NCBI RefSeq assembly: GCF_014269185.2
Contig: NZ_JABWRZ020000002.1
Span: 1-64,000 of the forward strand
Reading direction: 5' to 3'
DNA: 64,000 nt
Origin: Pseudomonas oryzicola
GTDB taxonomy: Bacteria; Pseudomonadota; Gammaproteobacteria; Pseudomonadales; Pseudomonadaceae
The notes below the pieces were generated by a model. That model was not told the origin of the DNA. It ran no database searches and saw only the letters and a program-made list of their open reading frames with translations. This document shows positions 25,732 through 33,961 of this stretch, one piece after another. Made by a program: the position numbers and the translations under genes. Each line of letters opens with the position of its first letter. Position 1 is the first letter of the stretch.

Positions 25732-26339
25732 AGTTCGACGCCCTTCTGCGCGCGGATCCCGGCCTGGAACGCATGCTTGAGCATGCCCATCTCGGTCACG
25801 GTGTCGGCCAGTTCGATCATTTCCGGTTTGGCGGCGCGGCCAGTGACGATCACATGCTGCATCGGCGGGCGCGCCTGGATGTCGGCCAGCACCTGGTCGA
25901 GGTCGAGGTAGCCATGCTTGAGGGCAATGTTCAGTTCATCCAGCACCACGAACTGTACGCCCGGGTCCTGCAGCAACTGGCGCGACACGGCCCAGGCCGC
26001 TTCTGCGGCGGCAATGTCGCGCTGGCGATCCTGGGTTTCCCAGGTAAAGCCCTCGCCCATCACGTGGTAGCGCACCTGCTCCGGAAAGCGACGGAAGAAC
26101 AGCTCTTCGCCGGTACTGTTGCGGCCCTTGATGAACTGCACCACACCGCATTGCATGCCATGGCCCAGGGCGCGTGCGAGCATGCCAAAGGCCGAGCTGC
26201 TCTTGCCCTTGCCATTGCCGGTCAGCACCAGCAGCAGGCCGCATTCGTTGGGGGAATTGGCGATACGTTCGTCGATGATCGCTTTCTTGCGCTGCATGCG
26301 CGCCAGGTGGCGTTCGTCGCGTTCGGTGGACTCGCTCAT
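25728..26339 (-). CDS. cobO: Cob(I)yrinic acid a,c-diamide adenosyltransferase CobO
   Basis: CobO transfers the adenosyl group from ATP to the reduced cobalt of the corrinoid. The 203-aa protein has the BtuR/CobO/CobP layout: P-loop LTGNGKGKSSSAFGMLARALGHG, QFIKGRNSTGEE, VVLDELNIALKHGYLD and HVIVTGRAAKPEMIELADTVTEM. It is the first gene of the operon and lies directly downstream of the cobalamin riboswitch. The start at 26339 (MSESTERDERH) agrees with the family; the frame stays open into the riboswitch but that part is leader RNA. Confidence 0.95.
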   Translation of the reverse strand: MSESTERDERHLARMQRKKAIIDERIANSPNECGLLLVLTGNGKGKSSSAFGMLARALGHGMQCGVVQFIKGRNSTGEELFFRRFPEQVRYHVMGEGFTWETQDRQRDIAAAEAAWAVSRQLLQDPGVQFVVLDELNIALKHGYLDLDQVLADIQARPPMQHVIVTGRAAKPEMIELADTVTEMGMLKHAFQAGIRAQKGVEL

Positions 26340-26461
26340 CAGGGTTCTCCGCTGGCTGGCGCCACGGCAACGCGCGGCGACAGGTAATAGGCGGGCAAAC
26401 GGAGAACGCGCAGGGGCCATGGCCGTCAGCCACGGTGCACCGCGCATCACCCTCCGTGATG

Positions 26462-26668
26462 CCGTTGGCAGTATCAGGCCGGTCTCCGGGCTTGTGAGCG
26501 GGCCTCGGCCCGGGCCTGCGCGCCTTCCCGGGTGCTGGCACCCAGTGGCCCTGCGCGGCCGCGTCTCACCTACCGTTGCGGGGGCAGCGCCGGACTCGCA
26601 CCTGGCTGGCGCTCACCGGCTTCCCAGTTTCACCCTGCCCAGACAGCGCTGGCAGGACACCTGAAACA
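26462..26668 (-). promoter_or_regulatory. Cobalamin (B12) riboswitch
   Basis: Read leftward, the leader of cobO contains the B12 box GCCCGGAGACCGGCCTG inside 26475-26494, preceded by the conserved GGTGCCAGCACCCGG segment and further upstream by GAAGCCGGTGAG and GCCCCCGCAACGG. These are the conserved elements of the adenosylcobalamin riboswitch. Ligand binding should switch off the operon. About 120 bases separate the box from the cobO start, room for the expression platform. Confidence 0.93.
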
Positions 26669-26846
26669 CGCGCGAAGGTTAGTGGGTTGCATCAGGAGCG
26701 TCAATCGAAGCGGGCTGCTTTGCAGGCGAACAGGTACCGCCCGGGTAATGGCCAATTCATCGAGTTGTGCTGTACTGCACACAGTGATATCAGATAGCCA
26801 TCATTTGTAGCCAAATGCGATCAAAACAACAACAGGAGAGTGCCGC

Positions 26847-27425
26847 ATGCGAGGCCAGATCATCAGAAACCCGCGCCTTGAGTTTCTAAGCCCTGTGCTG
26901 GAGCGCTGGGTTGACTGCATTGACCGTTTCAACCAGTTTGCCGGTGATGCCGAAGCGCCGCACTGGCATGGCGCCGCGGCCAATGCCGGGTTGTTGGCCG
27001 CGGCGGCTTGGCAGGCCGAGCTGGCGGCGCTGCAGCAGTTTGCGGGGAAGAAGCAACGTGATGAAGGGGAATTCGAAGGGCGCTGCGACCTGTTGATCCG
27101 CAGTGCCGACGAAGCGTTGTACCTCAGTGTCAGCCAGCGCTGGCCAAAAATTGCCCGGCTGGACATGGCGGGGCCCCTGCAGCAGACCGCCGCTGTTGCC
27201 CACCAGGTAGCCGGCCCCAGTCAGTTGAGGGCTGGGGCGCTCTTCGTCAGCCCATGGAAGGCTGGCCAGCATGCCAGCCCGGAGGAACTGCAGGACTTGG
27301 TCGACGACGTGCAGAAACACACCGCTTGCGCGATTGCCTGGTACTTCCCGTATGCCTTGCGCAAGCTGCATAACGATCTGGGGCAGTATTTTCCGGGTGT
27401 AGCGCTGCTGATCAAGCAGGTTTGA
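26847..27425 (+). CDS. Hypothetical protein, 192 aa
   Basis: No family was recognised. The protein is soluble in appearance, with an Ala- and Leu-rich middle (AANAGLLAAAAWQAELAALQQF) and two segments that look conserved in style: EGEFEGRCDLLIRSADEALYLSVSQRWP and TACAIAWYFPYALRKLHNDLGQYFPGVALLIKQV. The first has the D-LLI...L-L layout of restriction-endonuclease-like folds, but the expected E-x-K is missing, so no nuclease claim is made. CAGGAGAG precedes the ATG. It is divergent from the cobalamin operon with about 180 bases between the riboswitch 5' end and its start. Confidence 0.7.
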   Translation: MRGQIIRNPRLEFLSPVLERWVDCIDRFNQFAGDAEAPHWHGAAANAGLLAAAAWQAELAALQQFAGKKQRDEGEFEGRCDLLIRSADEALYLSVSQRWPKIARLDMAGPLQQTAAVAHQVAGPSQLRAGALFVSPWKAGQHASPEELQDLVDDVQKHTACAIAWYFPYALRKLHNDLGQYFPGVALLIKQV

Positions 27426-27510
27426 TCTGTACTGATCTCAGCCGGAAAGCAGCATTCGGCCCAACGCAGGGAGTGGAGCTGCGTCCGGTAACCTCTTGCT
27501 CCTGATCTTG

Positions 27511-27570
27511 ATCTTCGCGACTTCAGGAGCCCTTCGCTCGGCCTCCTGAAGTCGCATTCGGCGGCGCTTG
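27511..27570. repeat. Palindromic element, copy B (60-nt core)
   Basis: This core matches 14965-15024 at 54 of 60 positions. GCGACTTCAGGAG (27517-27529) pairs with 27543-27555; the loop is CCCTTCGCTCGGC. The flanks resemble copy A only partly (CTTGCTC on the left at 27495-27501, AAGCACAAGCAGCAG on the right), suggesting that the terminal repeats have decayed. It lies in the gap between two rightward genes. Confidence 0.7.
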
Positions 27571-27683
27571 AACTATCGCGCGCTTAAAAGCACAAGCAGC
27601 AGCATTAGTTGAATGGCTGCCGGAACCCGAGGCACTTCGCCGATTTCTCAGTTCCATAGGCCTTCTCCGGAGGATTGCCGTCC

Positions 27684-28991
27684 ATGAAACACCTGATGCC
27701 TTGGCTGTTCGTCGCCAGCCTGACCGCCTGCGGCGAAACCGCTCTGTTGGATGTACACGATGGCAGTGGCCCTACCCCTCAACTGCCTGCTCCAACCAAG
27801 ACGATCCTGCCAACCGTAAACATCGCCCCAGCAGTGGGATGGCCCAACGATGTCAAGCCTCAAGCAGCACCAGGCACTCAGGTGAAAGCGTTCGCCAGCG
27901 GTTTGGAACACCCCCGCTGGCTTTATCTACTGCCCAACGGCGATGTACTGGTGGCCGAAACCAACGCGCCGGCCAAACCCGAAGACGGCAAAGGCCTGCG
28001 TGGCTGGGTGATGAACAAGGTGATGAAACGCGCAGGTGCGGGGGTACCCAGCGCCAATCGCATCACCCTGCTGCGTGATGCCGACCATGATGGCGTAGCC
28101 GAAATACGCATCGCCTTCATCGAAGGCCTCAACTCTCCTTTCGGCATGGCCCTGGTCGGCAAGGACCTGTACATCGCCGACACGGACAAGCTGCTGCGCT
28201 ATCACTATGAGCCCGGGGCGATGCAGTTGCGCGGCGATGGCCAGCGAGTAGTTGAACTGCCCGCCGGCCCGCTCAACCACCACTGGACCAAGAACGTGAT
28301 CGCCAGCCCCGATGGCAAGTCGCTTTTCGTCACGGTGGGCTCCAACAGCAACGTCGGCGAGAACGGTCTGGACAAGGAACAAGGCCGCGCGGCGATCTGG
28401 CAGGTAGACCCTGCCAGCGGCCAGCACCGCCTGTTTGCCACCGGCCTGCGCAACCCCAACGGGTTGGCCTGGGAGCCACACAGCGGCGTGCTGTGGACGG
28501 CAGTCAACGAGCGCGACGAGATCGGCAGCGACCTGGTTCCGGACTACATCACCTCGGTGAAGGACGGCGGCTTCTATGGCTGGCCCTACAGCTACTACGG
28601 TCAGCATGTGGACGCGCGCGTGCAACTGCCTGATCCCGAGAAAGTGGCCAGGGCGCTGGTACCGGACTATGCCGTGGGCCCACACACGGCGTCGCTAGGG
28701 TTGGCATTCGCCGAACCCGGTGCGCTGCCTGCGCCGTTCGAGCAGGGCGCATTCGTTGGCCAGCACGGGTCGTGGAACCGCAAGCCGCACAGCGGCTACA
28801 AGGTGATTTTCGTGCCGTTCGACGCATCGGGAAAACCATCGGGCCAACCCGTGGACCTGCTCACCGGGTTTCTCAATGCCCATGGCGAGGCCATGGGGCG
28901 CCCGGTAGGGGTGATCAACGACGGGCGCGGCGGAGTGCTGGTAGCCGATGACGTCGGCAATGTGATCTGGCGGGTGAGCAAGGCCCGATGA
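27684..28991 (+). CDS. PQQ-dependent sugar dehydrogenase-like lipoprotein
   Basis: The 435-aa protein begins with a lipoprotein signal (MKHLMPWLFVASLTACGE, lipobox LTAC) and continues as a six-bladed beta-propeller of the soluble glucose/L-sorbosone dehydrogenase type. Signs are GLEHPRWLYLLPNGDVLVAET, FIEGLNSPFGMALVG, GRAAIWQVDPASGQHRLFATGLRNPNGLAWEP, FYGWPYSYYGQ and GQHGSWNRKPHSGYKVIF. No heme CxxCH is present. It would oxidise sugars or aldoses in the periplasm with PQQ, but the substrate is not clear. The start at 27684 follows CGGAGG; the open frame extends nine bases more to a TTG. It is a single gene. Confidence 0.85.
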   Translation: MKHLMPWLFVASLTACGETALLDVHDGSGPTPQLPAPTKTILPTVNIAPAVGWPNDVKPQAAPGTQVKAFASGLEHPRWLYLLPNGDVLVAETNAPAKPEDGKGLRGWVMNKVMKRAGAGVPSANRITLLRDADHDGVAEIRIAFIEGLNSPFGMALVGKDLYIADTDKLLRYHYEPGAMQLRGDGQRVVELPAGPLNHHWTKNVIASPDGKSLFVTVGSNSNVGENGLDKEQGRAAIWQVDPASGQHRLFATGLRNPNGLAWEPHSGVLWTAVNERDEIGSDLVPDYITSVKDGGFYGWPYSYYGQHVDARVQLPDPEKVARALVPDYAVGPHTASLGLAFAEPGALPAPFEQGAFVGQHGSWNRKPHSGYKVIFVPFDASGKPSGQPVDLLTGFLNAHGEAMGRPVGVINDGRGGVLVADDVGNVIWRVSKAR

Positions 28992-29057
28992 GCCCTGCCG
29001 GGTGTGGACTACCGCTGGCGCCTGGTGCCCCCTGCAGGGAACGCACCAGGTTGCCAT

Positions 29058-29591
29058 TCACGGATTCTGCGCCAGGTGGCCCGAAGGGATCACCCGCTTG
29101 GCCTGCAGGTAGGCCTTGGCCCAGTAGCTGTTGGACAGGTAGTCCAGGCGCACCGTGCCGCCTGTGGAAGGTGCATGCACGAAGCGCCCTTCACCGACAT
29201 AGATGCCGGCATGGCTGACCTGCGAACCACCACCAGTGGCAAAGAACACCAGGTCACCGGACTGCAGCGACCCAGCATCCACTGTCGGCGCACGCATGAC
29301 GATCATCTCTCGCGTCGAACGCGGCAAGCTGATGCCAGCCGCATCCCGGTAGACATACTTGATCAAGCCACTGCAGTCGAAGCCGGAATCCGGTGTATTG
29401 CCGCCCCAGCGATAAGGCGTACCCACCAGGCCGATGGCACGCATCAACACGTCGTCGGCGATTGGCGATGGGCTGGGCTGACTGTAGGTAACCTGTGGCT
29501 GTACCACAGGGGCCGGCGCAGGCGCGCGGCTGGAGCAGGCAGCCAGCAGGGCTGCCAGGGAGATAAATGCGAAGCGCGCCATTTTTACCAT
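29058..29591 (-). CDS. NlpC/P60 family peptidoglycan endopeptidase lipoprotein
   Basis: The 177-aa protein has a lipoprotein signal (FAFISLAALLAACSS) and a C40 peptidase domain: PYRWGGNTPDSGFDCSGLIKYVY with the catalytic Cys, SHAGIYVGEGRFVHAPSTGG with the catalytic His, and a third polar residue. Members cleave peptide bonds in the cell wall (Spr/MepS type). It lies 139 bases from a second NlpC/P60 gene on the same strand, with a strong hairpin between them. The two are paralogues, probably from an old duplication. Confidence 0.9.
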   Translation of the reverse strand: MVKMARFAFISLAALLAACSSRAPAPAPVVQPQVTYSQPSPSPIADDVLMRAIGLVGTPYRWGGNTPDSGFDCSGLIKYVYRDAAGISLPRSTREMIVMRAPTVDAGSLQSGDLVFFATGGGSQVSHAGIYVGEGRFVHAPSTGGTVRLDYLSNSYWAKAYLQAKRVIPSGHLAQNP

Positions 29592-29674
29592 GGCCAGAAC
29601 ATCCTGTCTGAGGTCGCGGGGCCGCAGCCGAAAAGAGTTGAGAATTTAGATTAGACGTTTTCTATAAATGCGCA

Positions 29675-29707
29675 CGGCGGCGAGCTTTTTTCAAAGCATC
29701 GCCGCCG
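29675..29707. terminator. Strong hairpin between the two NlpC/P60 genes
   Basis: CGGCGGCGA (29675-29683) pairs perfectly with TCGCCGCCG (29699-29707), and GCTTT/AAAGC (29684-29688/29693-29697) extends the stem around TTTC. No T run follows on either strand, so it may act as a stabilising or attenuating hairpin instead of a simple terminator. Confidence 0.55.
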
Positions 29708-29730
29708 CGGCAGGGTACATCATTTTGCTA

Positions 29731-30381
29731 TCAGTTGCGCGCGATATTGGTCGGCGCCATGGCCAAGGCGCGCTTGGCTTCGATGAAGGTCTTGCTCCAG
29801 TAGCTGTCACCGAGGCTGTCGATGCGCACGCCACCGCTGCGGCGGCTGCTGGAGTGGATGAACTGGTTGTCACCCAGGTAGATGCCGGCGTGGCTGACGC
29901 GGCCGCGGCCGTTGGTGCTGAAGAACAGCAGGTCACCCGGCTTGAGCCTGTTGCGCGCCACCTTCGGGGCATCGACGTTGATCATTTCACGCGTCGAACG
30001 CGGCAGGGTCACGCCCGCCTCTTCGCGGAACAGGTAGCCGATGAAACCACTGCAGTCGAAGCCGGACTTCTCCGAGGTGCCGCCGAAACGGTAACGGGTG
30101 CCGATCAGCGACATGCCACGCTCGAGAATGCTGTCAGCCAAGACTGGCAGCTGGTAAGGCTTGCTGCTGGAGAACGCCTCCAGGTCATCTTCGGTGGCCA
30201 GTTCTTCCGGCTCGCCGAATACCGACGAGGAGGAAGCTTTGGCCTTGAACGCCGATTCTGCGGCGATCGGGTTGTGATCCTGGAGCTGCTGCTCTGAATG
30301 AGAAGCCGGGCCATGGGCCGCACAGCCAAAAAGCAGGGTCACGAGTGCGAGTGGCACGAGGGGTGCGAAGCGCTTCAGCAT
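29731..30381 (-). CDS. NlpC/P60 family peptidoglycan endopeptidase lipoprotein
   Basis: The 216-aa protein has a lipoprotein signal (MLKRFAPLVPLALVTLLFGCAA), a Ser/Glu-rich linker of about 60 residues and a C40 domain with RYRFGGTSEKSGFDCSGFIGYLF (catalytic Cys), SHAGIYLGDNQFIHSSSRRSG (catalytic His). Compared with its neighbour it has a longer linker, which may let it reach the peptidoglycan from the outer membrane. A perfect palindrome ATTTGCAAAT (30440-30449) lies about 60 bases upstream. The ATG at 30381 is preferred over a GTG at 30387. Confidence 0.9.
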   Translation of the reverse strand: MLKRFAPLVPLALVTLLFGCAAHGPASHSEQQLQDHNPIAAESAFKAKASSSSVFGEPEELATEDDLEAFSSSKPYQLPVLADSILERGMSLIGTRYRFGGTSEKSGFDCSGFIGYLFREEAGVTLPRSTREMINVDAPKVARNRLKPGDLLFFSTNGRGRVSHAGIYLGDNQFIHSSSRRSGGVRIDSLGDSYWSKTFIEAKRALAMAPTNIARN

Positions 30382-30507
30382 GGGCACGACCGTGTCTGTA
30401 ATCCTTTAGAAGGCTGAAACTATGCCCTCTATCATGGCCATTTGCAAATTTTATCGAAAAAGATGTGACTTTTTTGTTTTGCCGCGCTGCCCCGGCGTTT
30501 TCGGCAC

Positions 30508-31215
30508 TTACCAGCCCAGGGTTTCCTTGAGGAACGGGATGGTGAGCTTGCGTTGCGCCTGCAACGAGGCCTGGTCGAGGCGTTCGAGCAGGTCGAACAG
30601 GGCGCTCATGCTGCGTGCGCCGCGGGTAAGGATGAAGTGGCCGACTTCGTCGGTAAGGTGCAGACCACGGCGCGAAGCTCGCAATTGCAGGGCGCGCAGC
30701 TTGTCTTCGTCGGACAGGCCGCGCATCTGGAACACCAGGGCCAGGGTCAGCCGCGACTTCAGGTCCGGCAGCTTGATCGGCAGCTCGCGCGGCGATGCCG
30801 AGGCCGCCAGCAGCAGGCGCCGACCGCTGTCACGCAGACGGTTGAACAGGTGAAACATGGCCTCTTCCCAGTCAGCCTTGCCGGCGATGACATGCAAGTC
30901 GTCGATGCACACCAGTTCGTACTGGGCCAGGTAGTCGAGCAGCTCGACGCCACGGTCGAGCAATTGCGCCAGGGGCAGGTACACGGCGGGCTCGCCGCGT
31001 TGCTGGAAGCGGTGGGTGGCGGCCTGCAGCAGGTGGCTACGGCCAACCCCCTGCTTGCCCCACAGGTAGATAAGGCTCTCGGTCCAGCCGGCGTCGGCTT
31101 CGCATAGCCGCTCGACGTAACCCAATGCCGCAGCATTGGCGCCCGGATAGTAGTTGATGAAGGTGGCGTCATCGCGCAGGCGCACACCCAGGGGCAACTG
31201 GATCGGTGGTTTCAT
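30508..31215 (-). CDS. hda: DnaA regulatory inactivator Hda
   Basis: Hda works with the DNA-loaded beta clamp to stimulate ATP hydrolysis by DnaA and so prevent re-initiation. The 235-aa AAA+ protein starts MKPPIQLPLGVRL, where QLPLGV is the clamp-binding motif. It has a Walker A G-K-Q-G-V-G-R-S (about residues 53-60), Walker B LVCIDDLHVI and the sensor region PRELPIKLPDLKSRLTLALVFQM. The length and start are typical. The AI-2E-type permease lies upstream on the same strand, separated by an inverted REP pair. Confidence 0.93.
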   Translation of the reverse strand: MKPPIQLPLGVRLRDDATFINYYPGANAAALGYVERLCEADAGWTESLIYLWGKQGVGRSHLLQAATHRFQQRGEPAVYLPLAQLLDRGVELLDYLAQYELVCIDDLHVIAGKADWEEAMFHLFNRLRDSGRRLLLAASASPRELPIKLPDLKSRLTLALVFQMRGLSDEDKLRALQLRASRRGLHLTDEVGHFILTRGARSMSALFDLLERLDQASLQAQRKLTIPFLKETLGW

Positions 31216-31362
31216 GCTCGCGGGCGGTCGCAGGACCGCAGGGGGCCTTTGGTGAACAATCTGCAAAGTCTATACCCGCAACGCGGGGTGCACAATCGCG
31301 GCAACGGATAGCGCAAGCAAAATCAAGGGGTTGCGCTTGAAACGCAGGTCCGGCACGCCGTA

Positions 31363-31470
31363 CAGGAGCGGCCTTGTGCCGCGATGGGCTGCGCAGCAGC
31401 CCAGGCAATTTGTGCTTCACCGGAGATTCTGGGGCTGCTGCGCAGCCCATCGCGACACCAGGCCGCTGCG
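31363..31470. repeat. Inverted pair of REP elements (BIME)
   Basis: Two roughly 40-nt units face each other: 31363-31402 (CAGGAGCGGCCTTGTGCCGC, then GATGGGCTGCGCAGCAGCCC) and its inverted near copy 31430-31470, separated by 27 nt. Both contain GCTGCGCAGCAGCCC or its complement. This is the common Pseudomonas REP type placed in the gap between hda and the permease gene, where it may also stop or stabilise transcripts. Confidence 0.8.
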
Positions 31471-31484
31471 ACAAGGGCCAGGGC

Positions 31485-32558
31485 TCACAGCTGCGGGTCG
31501 ACACCCCCGGCGTACATCTCCGACTCCTTGTACAGGTCGTGCACATGCCGCAGCAGCACCATGATCACCGCAGCCACCGGCAGCGCCAGCAGCACGCCGG
31601 TGAAGCCGAACAGTTCACCACCGGCCAGGATGGCGAAGATCACCGCCACCGGGTGCAGGCCGATGCGGTCCCCCACCAGCAACGGCGTCAGCACCATGCC
31701 TTCCAGCGCCTGGCCAACCATGAACACCGCAACGATGCCCAGCATCGGATACAAGTCGCCACCGAACTGGAACAGCCCCGCCACCAGGGCCGCGCCGATG
31801 CCGATGACAAACCCCATGTACGGCACGATGGCTGCCAGCCCGGCGAGCATGCCGATCAGCAGGCCCAGCTCCAGCCCCACCAGCATCAGCCCGGCCGAAT
31901 AGATGACCCCCAGGGCCACCATCACCATCAGTTGCCCGCGCACGAACGCCCCCAGCACTTCATGGCATTCACCCGCCAGGCCCATCACTTGCGGCTCGCG
32001 CTGGCGCGGCAGCAGGCCACGCAGCTTGGCCATCATCAGGTCCCAGTCGCGTAGCAGATAGAAGCCAACTACCGGGATCAGCACCATGTTGGCCAGCCAG
32101 GCCATCAGCGCCAGGCCTGAAGCAGTGGCATGCGACAGCAGCATGCCGACCATATCGGTGGTCTGGCCCATGTGGCTGCCGATGGCAGCCTTGATCCGGT
32201 CGAACTTCCAGAAACCGTCGGCCAGGCCCAGGCGGTTCTGCACCCAGGGCAGGGCCACGTGTTCGAGCCAGTCGAGCATCTGTGGCGCCAGTTCGTAGAG
32301 GCGCAACAGCTGCTTGGCCAGCAGCGGCACCAGCACCAGCAGCAAGGCCAGCAACAGCAGGGTGAACAGGCCGAACACCACGATCACGCCCCAGGTGCGC
32401 GACAGCCCCAGGCGTTCAAGGCGATCGACCAGCGGGTCGGCCAGGTAAGCCAGCAGGATACCGATCAGGAATGGGGTGAGGATGTTGTGCAAACTATAAA
32501 GCAGCACGGCAACCAGCAAGGCAACGCCCAGCCAGATCCAACGACGTACGTCGGTCAT
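31485..32558 (-). CDS. AI-2E family permease (PerM-like)
   Basis: The 357-aa inner-membrane protein has about seven to eight helices, starting IWLGVALLVAVLLYSLHNILTPFLIGILLAYLADPLVDRLERLGLSR, and ends with PLLVGDRIGLHPVAVIFAILAGGELFGFTGVLLALPVAAV, the family signature. Despite the name, most members do not carry autoinducer 2; sodium-proton or other efflux is known for some. The substrate is not known. It follows the DUF2066 gene by 15 bases on the same strand and probably shares its transcript. Confidence 0.88.
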   Translation of the reverse strand: MTDVRRWIWLGVALLVAVLLYSLHNILTPFLIGILLAYLADPLVDRLERLGLSRTWGVIVVFGLFTLLLLALLLVLVPLLAKQLLRLYELAPQMLDWLEHVALPWVQNRLGLADGFWKFDRIKAAIGSHMGQTTDMVGMLLSHATASGLALMAWLANMVLIPVVGFYLLRDWDLMMAKLRGLLPRQREPQVMGLAGECHEVLGAFVRGQLMVMVALGVIYSAGLMLVGLELGLLIGMLAGLAAIVPYMGFVIGIGAALVAGLFQFGGDLYPMLGIVAVFMVGQALEGMVLTPLLVGDRIGLHPVAVIFAILAGGELFGFTGVLLALPVAAVIMVLLRHVHDLYKESEMYAGGVDPQL

Positions 32559-32573
32559 GGTATGTGCTTCTCC

Positions 32574-33641
32574 TTACCAGCGAAAACGCAGGCCGTCGAA
32601 CGGCACGGCTACAGGCTGGGCCGCCGCGGCGGGTGGCACGCCCGCCCCCGCGGCCACAGCTGGCGGGGTTGGCGACGCCGGCGCCTGTTCGGCGGGTAGC
32701 TCCTGCAGCCTGGCCAGGCCAAGCTGAGCCCGCAGCTGTTCACGGTTGGCGGTTACCGCATAGGTCAGAGTGCTGCCCTCGGCCATCTGCAGGCGTGGGC
32801 CGTAAGGTTCGAGCACACGTGCCAGCTCGGCGTAGCGCTGCAGGTTCATCCCCTGCACTTGCACCTGCAACTGGCTGCTGGCACCGGGGCGCGTGACGTA
32901 ACGCGGCGCCAGGCGGACGCTGACCGCCTGCATCACGGCATCAGCCAAGGCTGCCGGATCGGCCCCGTCGGCACTGCCTTGCTCGCGTTGGTCGCCCAGC
33001 CACAACTGCCATTTGCCTTGCCACTTGCCGTCGGCTTCACGGGCATGCACCGCCAACAGGGCATCGGCGCCGTAGCGCTCGGATGCTTCGCGCAACGGTG
33101 CCGGGTCGCCGCCTTCGATATGCTCGGCGTTGGCCACCAGTTGCTCCTGCAGGTCGGCCAGCGGCAGACGCAGCGGTAACCCGCGGTGCTGGGCGGCGCG
33201 GCGCAGCGGCTGGGCGCTGGCCTGGCCGTCGCCGACCAGGCTGCTGCCTTCGGCACTGTCGTTCAGCCACCAGCCCAGGATCGATGGCCGGTTGCTGCCC
33301 CACAAGGCCAGGCCGGCCTTGCGCAAGGCCCGCTCGGTACTGCCGGGGTCGAATTCGACCAGCACCGATTCGGGTGGCCCGGCTTCGCTGCCCACCTGGT
33401 TGATGATTTGCTGCGGGTCCTTGCGCAGCTCGGCCAATGCCGGGTTCTGCGCCGCCTTGGGGTCGCCGGTCAGGCGCAGCACCAGGGTGTCGAGGGCCTT
33501 GGCGGTAGCCGCTGCACGGGCTTCGGCGCCCGGCCCGGTCACCGGTTCGCGTACCTGGTAAAGGCCAGCGACATTTTCAGCCTGGACGGTGGCCGAGATC
33601 AGGGCCAGACAACCGGCTGCCAGAATATTGAACAAACGCAT
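32574..33641 (-). CDS. DUF2066 domain-containing periplasmic protein
   Basis: The 355-aa protein has a signal peptide (MRLFNILAAGCLALISATVQA) and the DUF2066 N-terminal region ENVAGLYQVREPVTG...RAAATAKALDTLVLRLTGDPKAAQNPALAEL. A Pro/Ala-rich stretch precedes the C-terminus. The function is unknown; the gene is widespread in gammaproteobacteria and usually sits near purM. It is divergent from purM with 320 bases between, and the permease gene follows it. Confidence 0.85.
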   Translation of the reverse strand: MRLFNILAAGCLALISATVQAENVAGLYQVREPVTGPGAEARAAATAKALDTLVLRLTGDPKAAQNPALAELRKDPQQIINQVGSEAGPPESVLVEFDPGSTERALRKAGLALWGSNRPSILGWWLNDSAEGSSLVGDGQASAQPLRRAAQHRGLPLRLPLADLQEQLVANAEHIEGGDPAPLREASERYGADALLAVHAREADGKWQGKWQLWLGDQREQGSADGADPAALADAVMQAVSVRLAPRYVTRPGASSQLQVQVQGMNLQRYAELARVLEPYGPRLQMAEGSTLTYAVTANREQLRAQLGLARLQELPAEQAPASPTPPAVAAGAGVPPAAAAQPVAVPFDGLRFRW

Positions 33642-33961
33642 GGAGGATTCCTGTCCAGTCGAGCATCAGGCCGCAAGCCTGACGCTGCAAGAAAAAGCAG
33701 GCCGAGCACCAGGCTGGCGTGTCGCGCAGCGTGAAGCCCGTTGCTTGCAGCTTATACATATGCAACCACATCAACCACCCTCAGGCTTTTTTCAACAATT
33801 ACCGCCCTGCCCGTCGGCCTGAGGATGGCCGCTGCCCGGCAACCCTGATAAAATCGCGCGCCTTCACAGACCACTGACGTTTCAGGCAGCCGCCGCCTAC
33901 CAGCCGGCCTTGGCCGTCATGGTCGTTTTTTAGAATCCCTCCCTCCTAAAGGCCTGGATCA
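33642..33961. promoter_or_regulatory. Divergent promoter region of purM and the DUF2066 gene
   Basis: These 320 bases hold no gene. A -10-like TAAAAT lies at 33849-33854 in the purM direction without a convincing -35, and CCTCCTAAAGG just before the purM ATG contains the ribosome site. No PurR-like operator was recognised. Confidence 0.35.

Noticed and set aside
26450..26680. An open frame extending upstream of cobO through its leader
   Set aside because: The region is the cobalamin riboswitch; conserved RNA elements explain it better than coding sequence.
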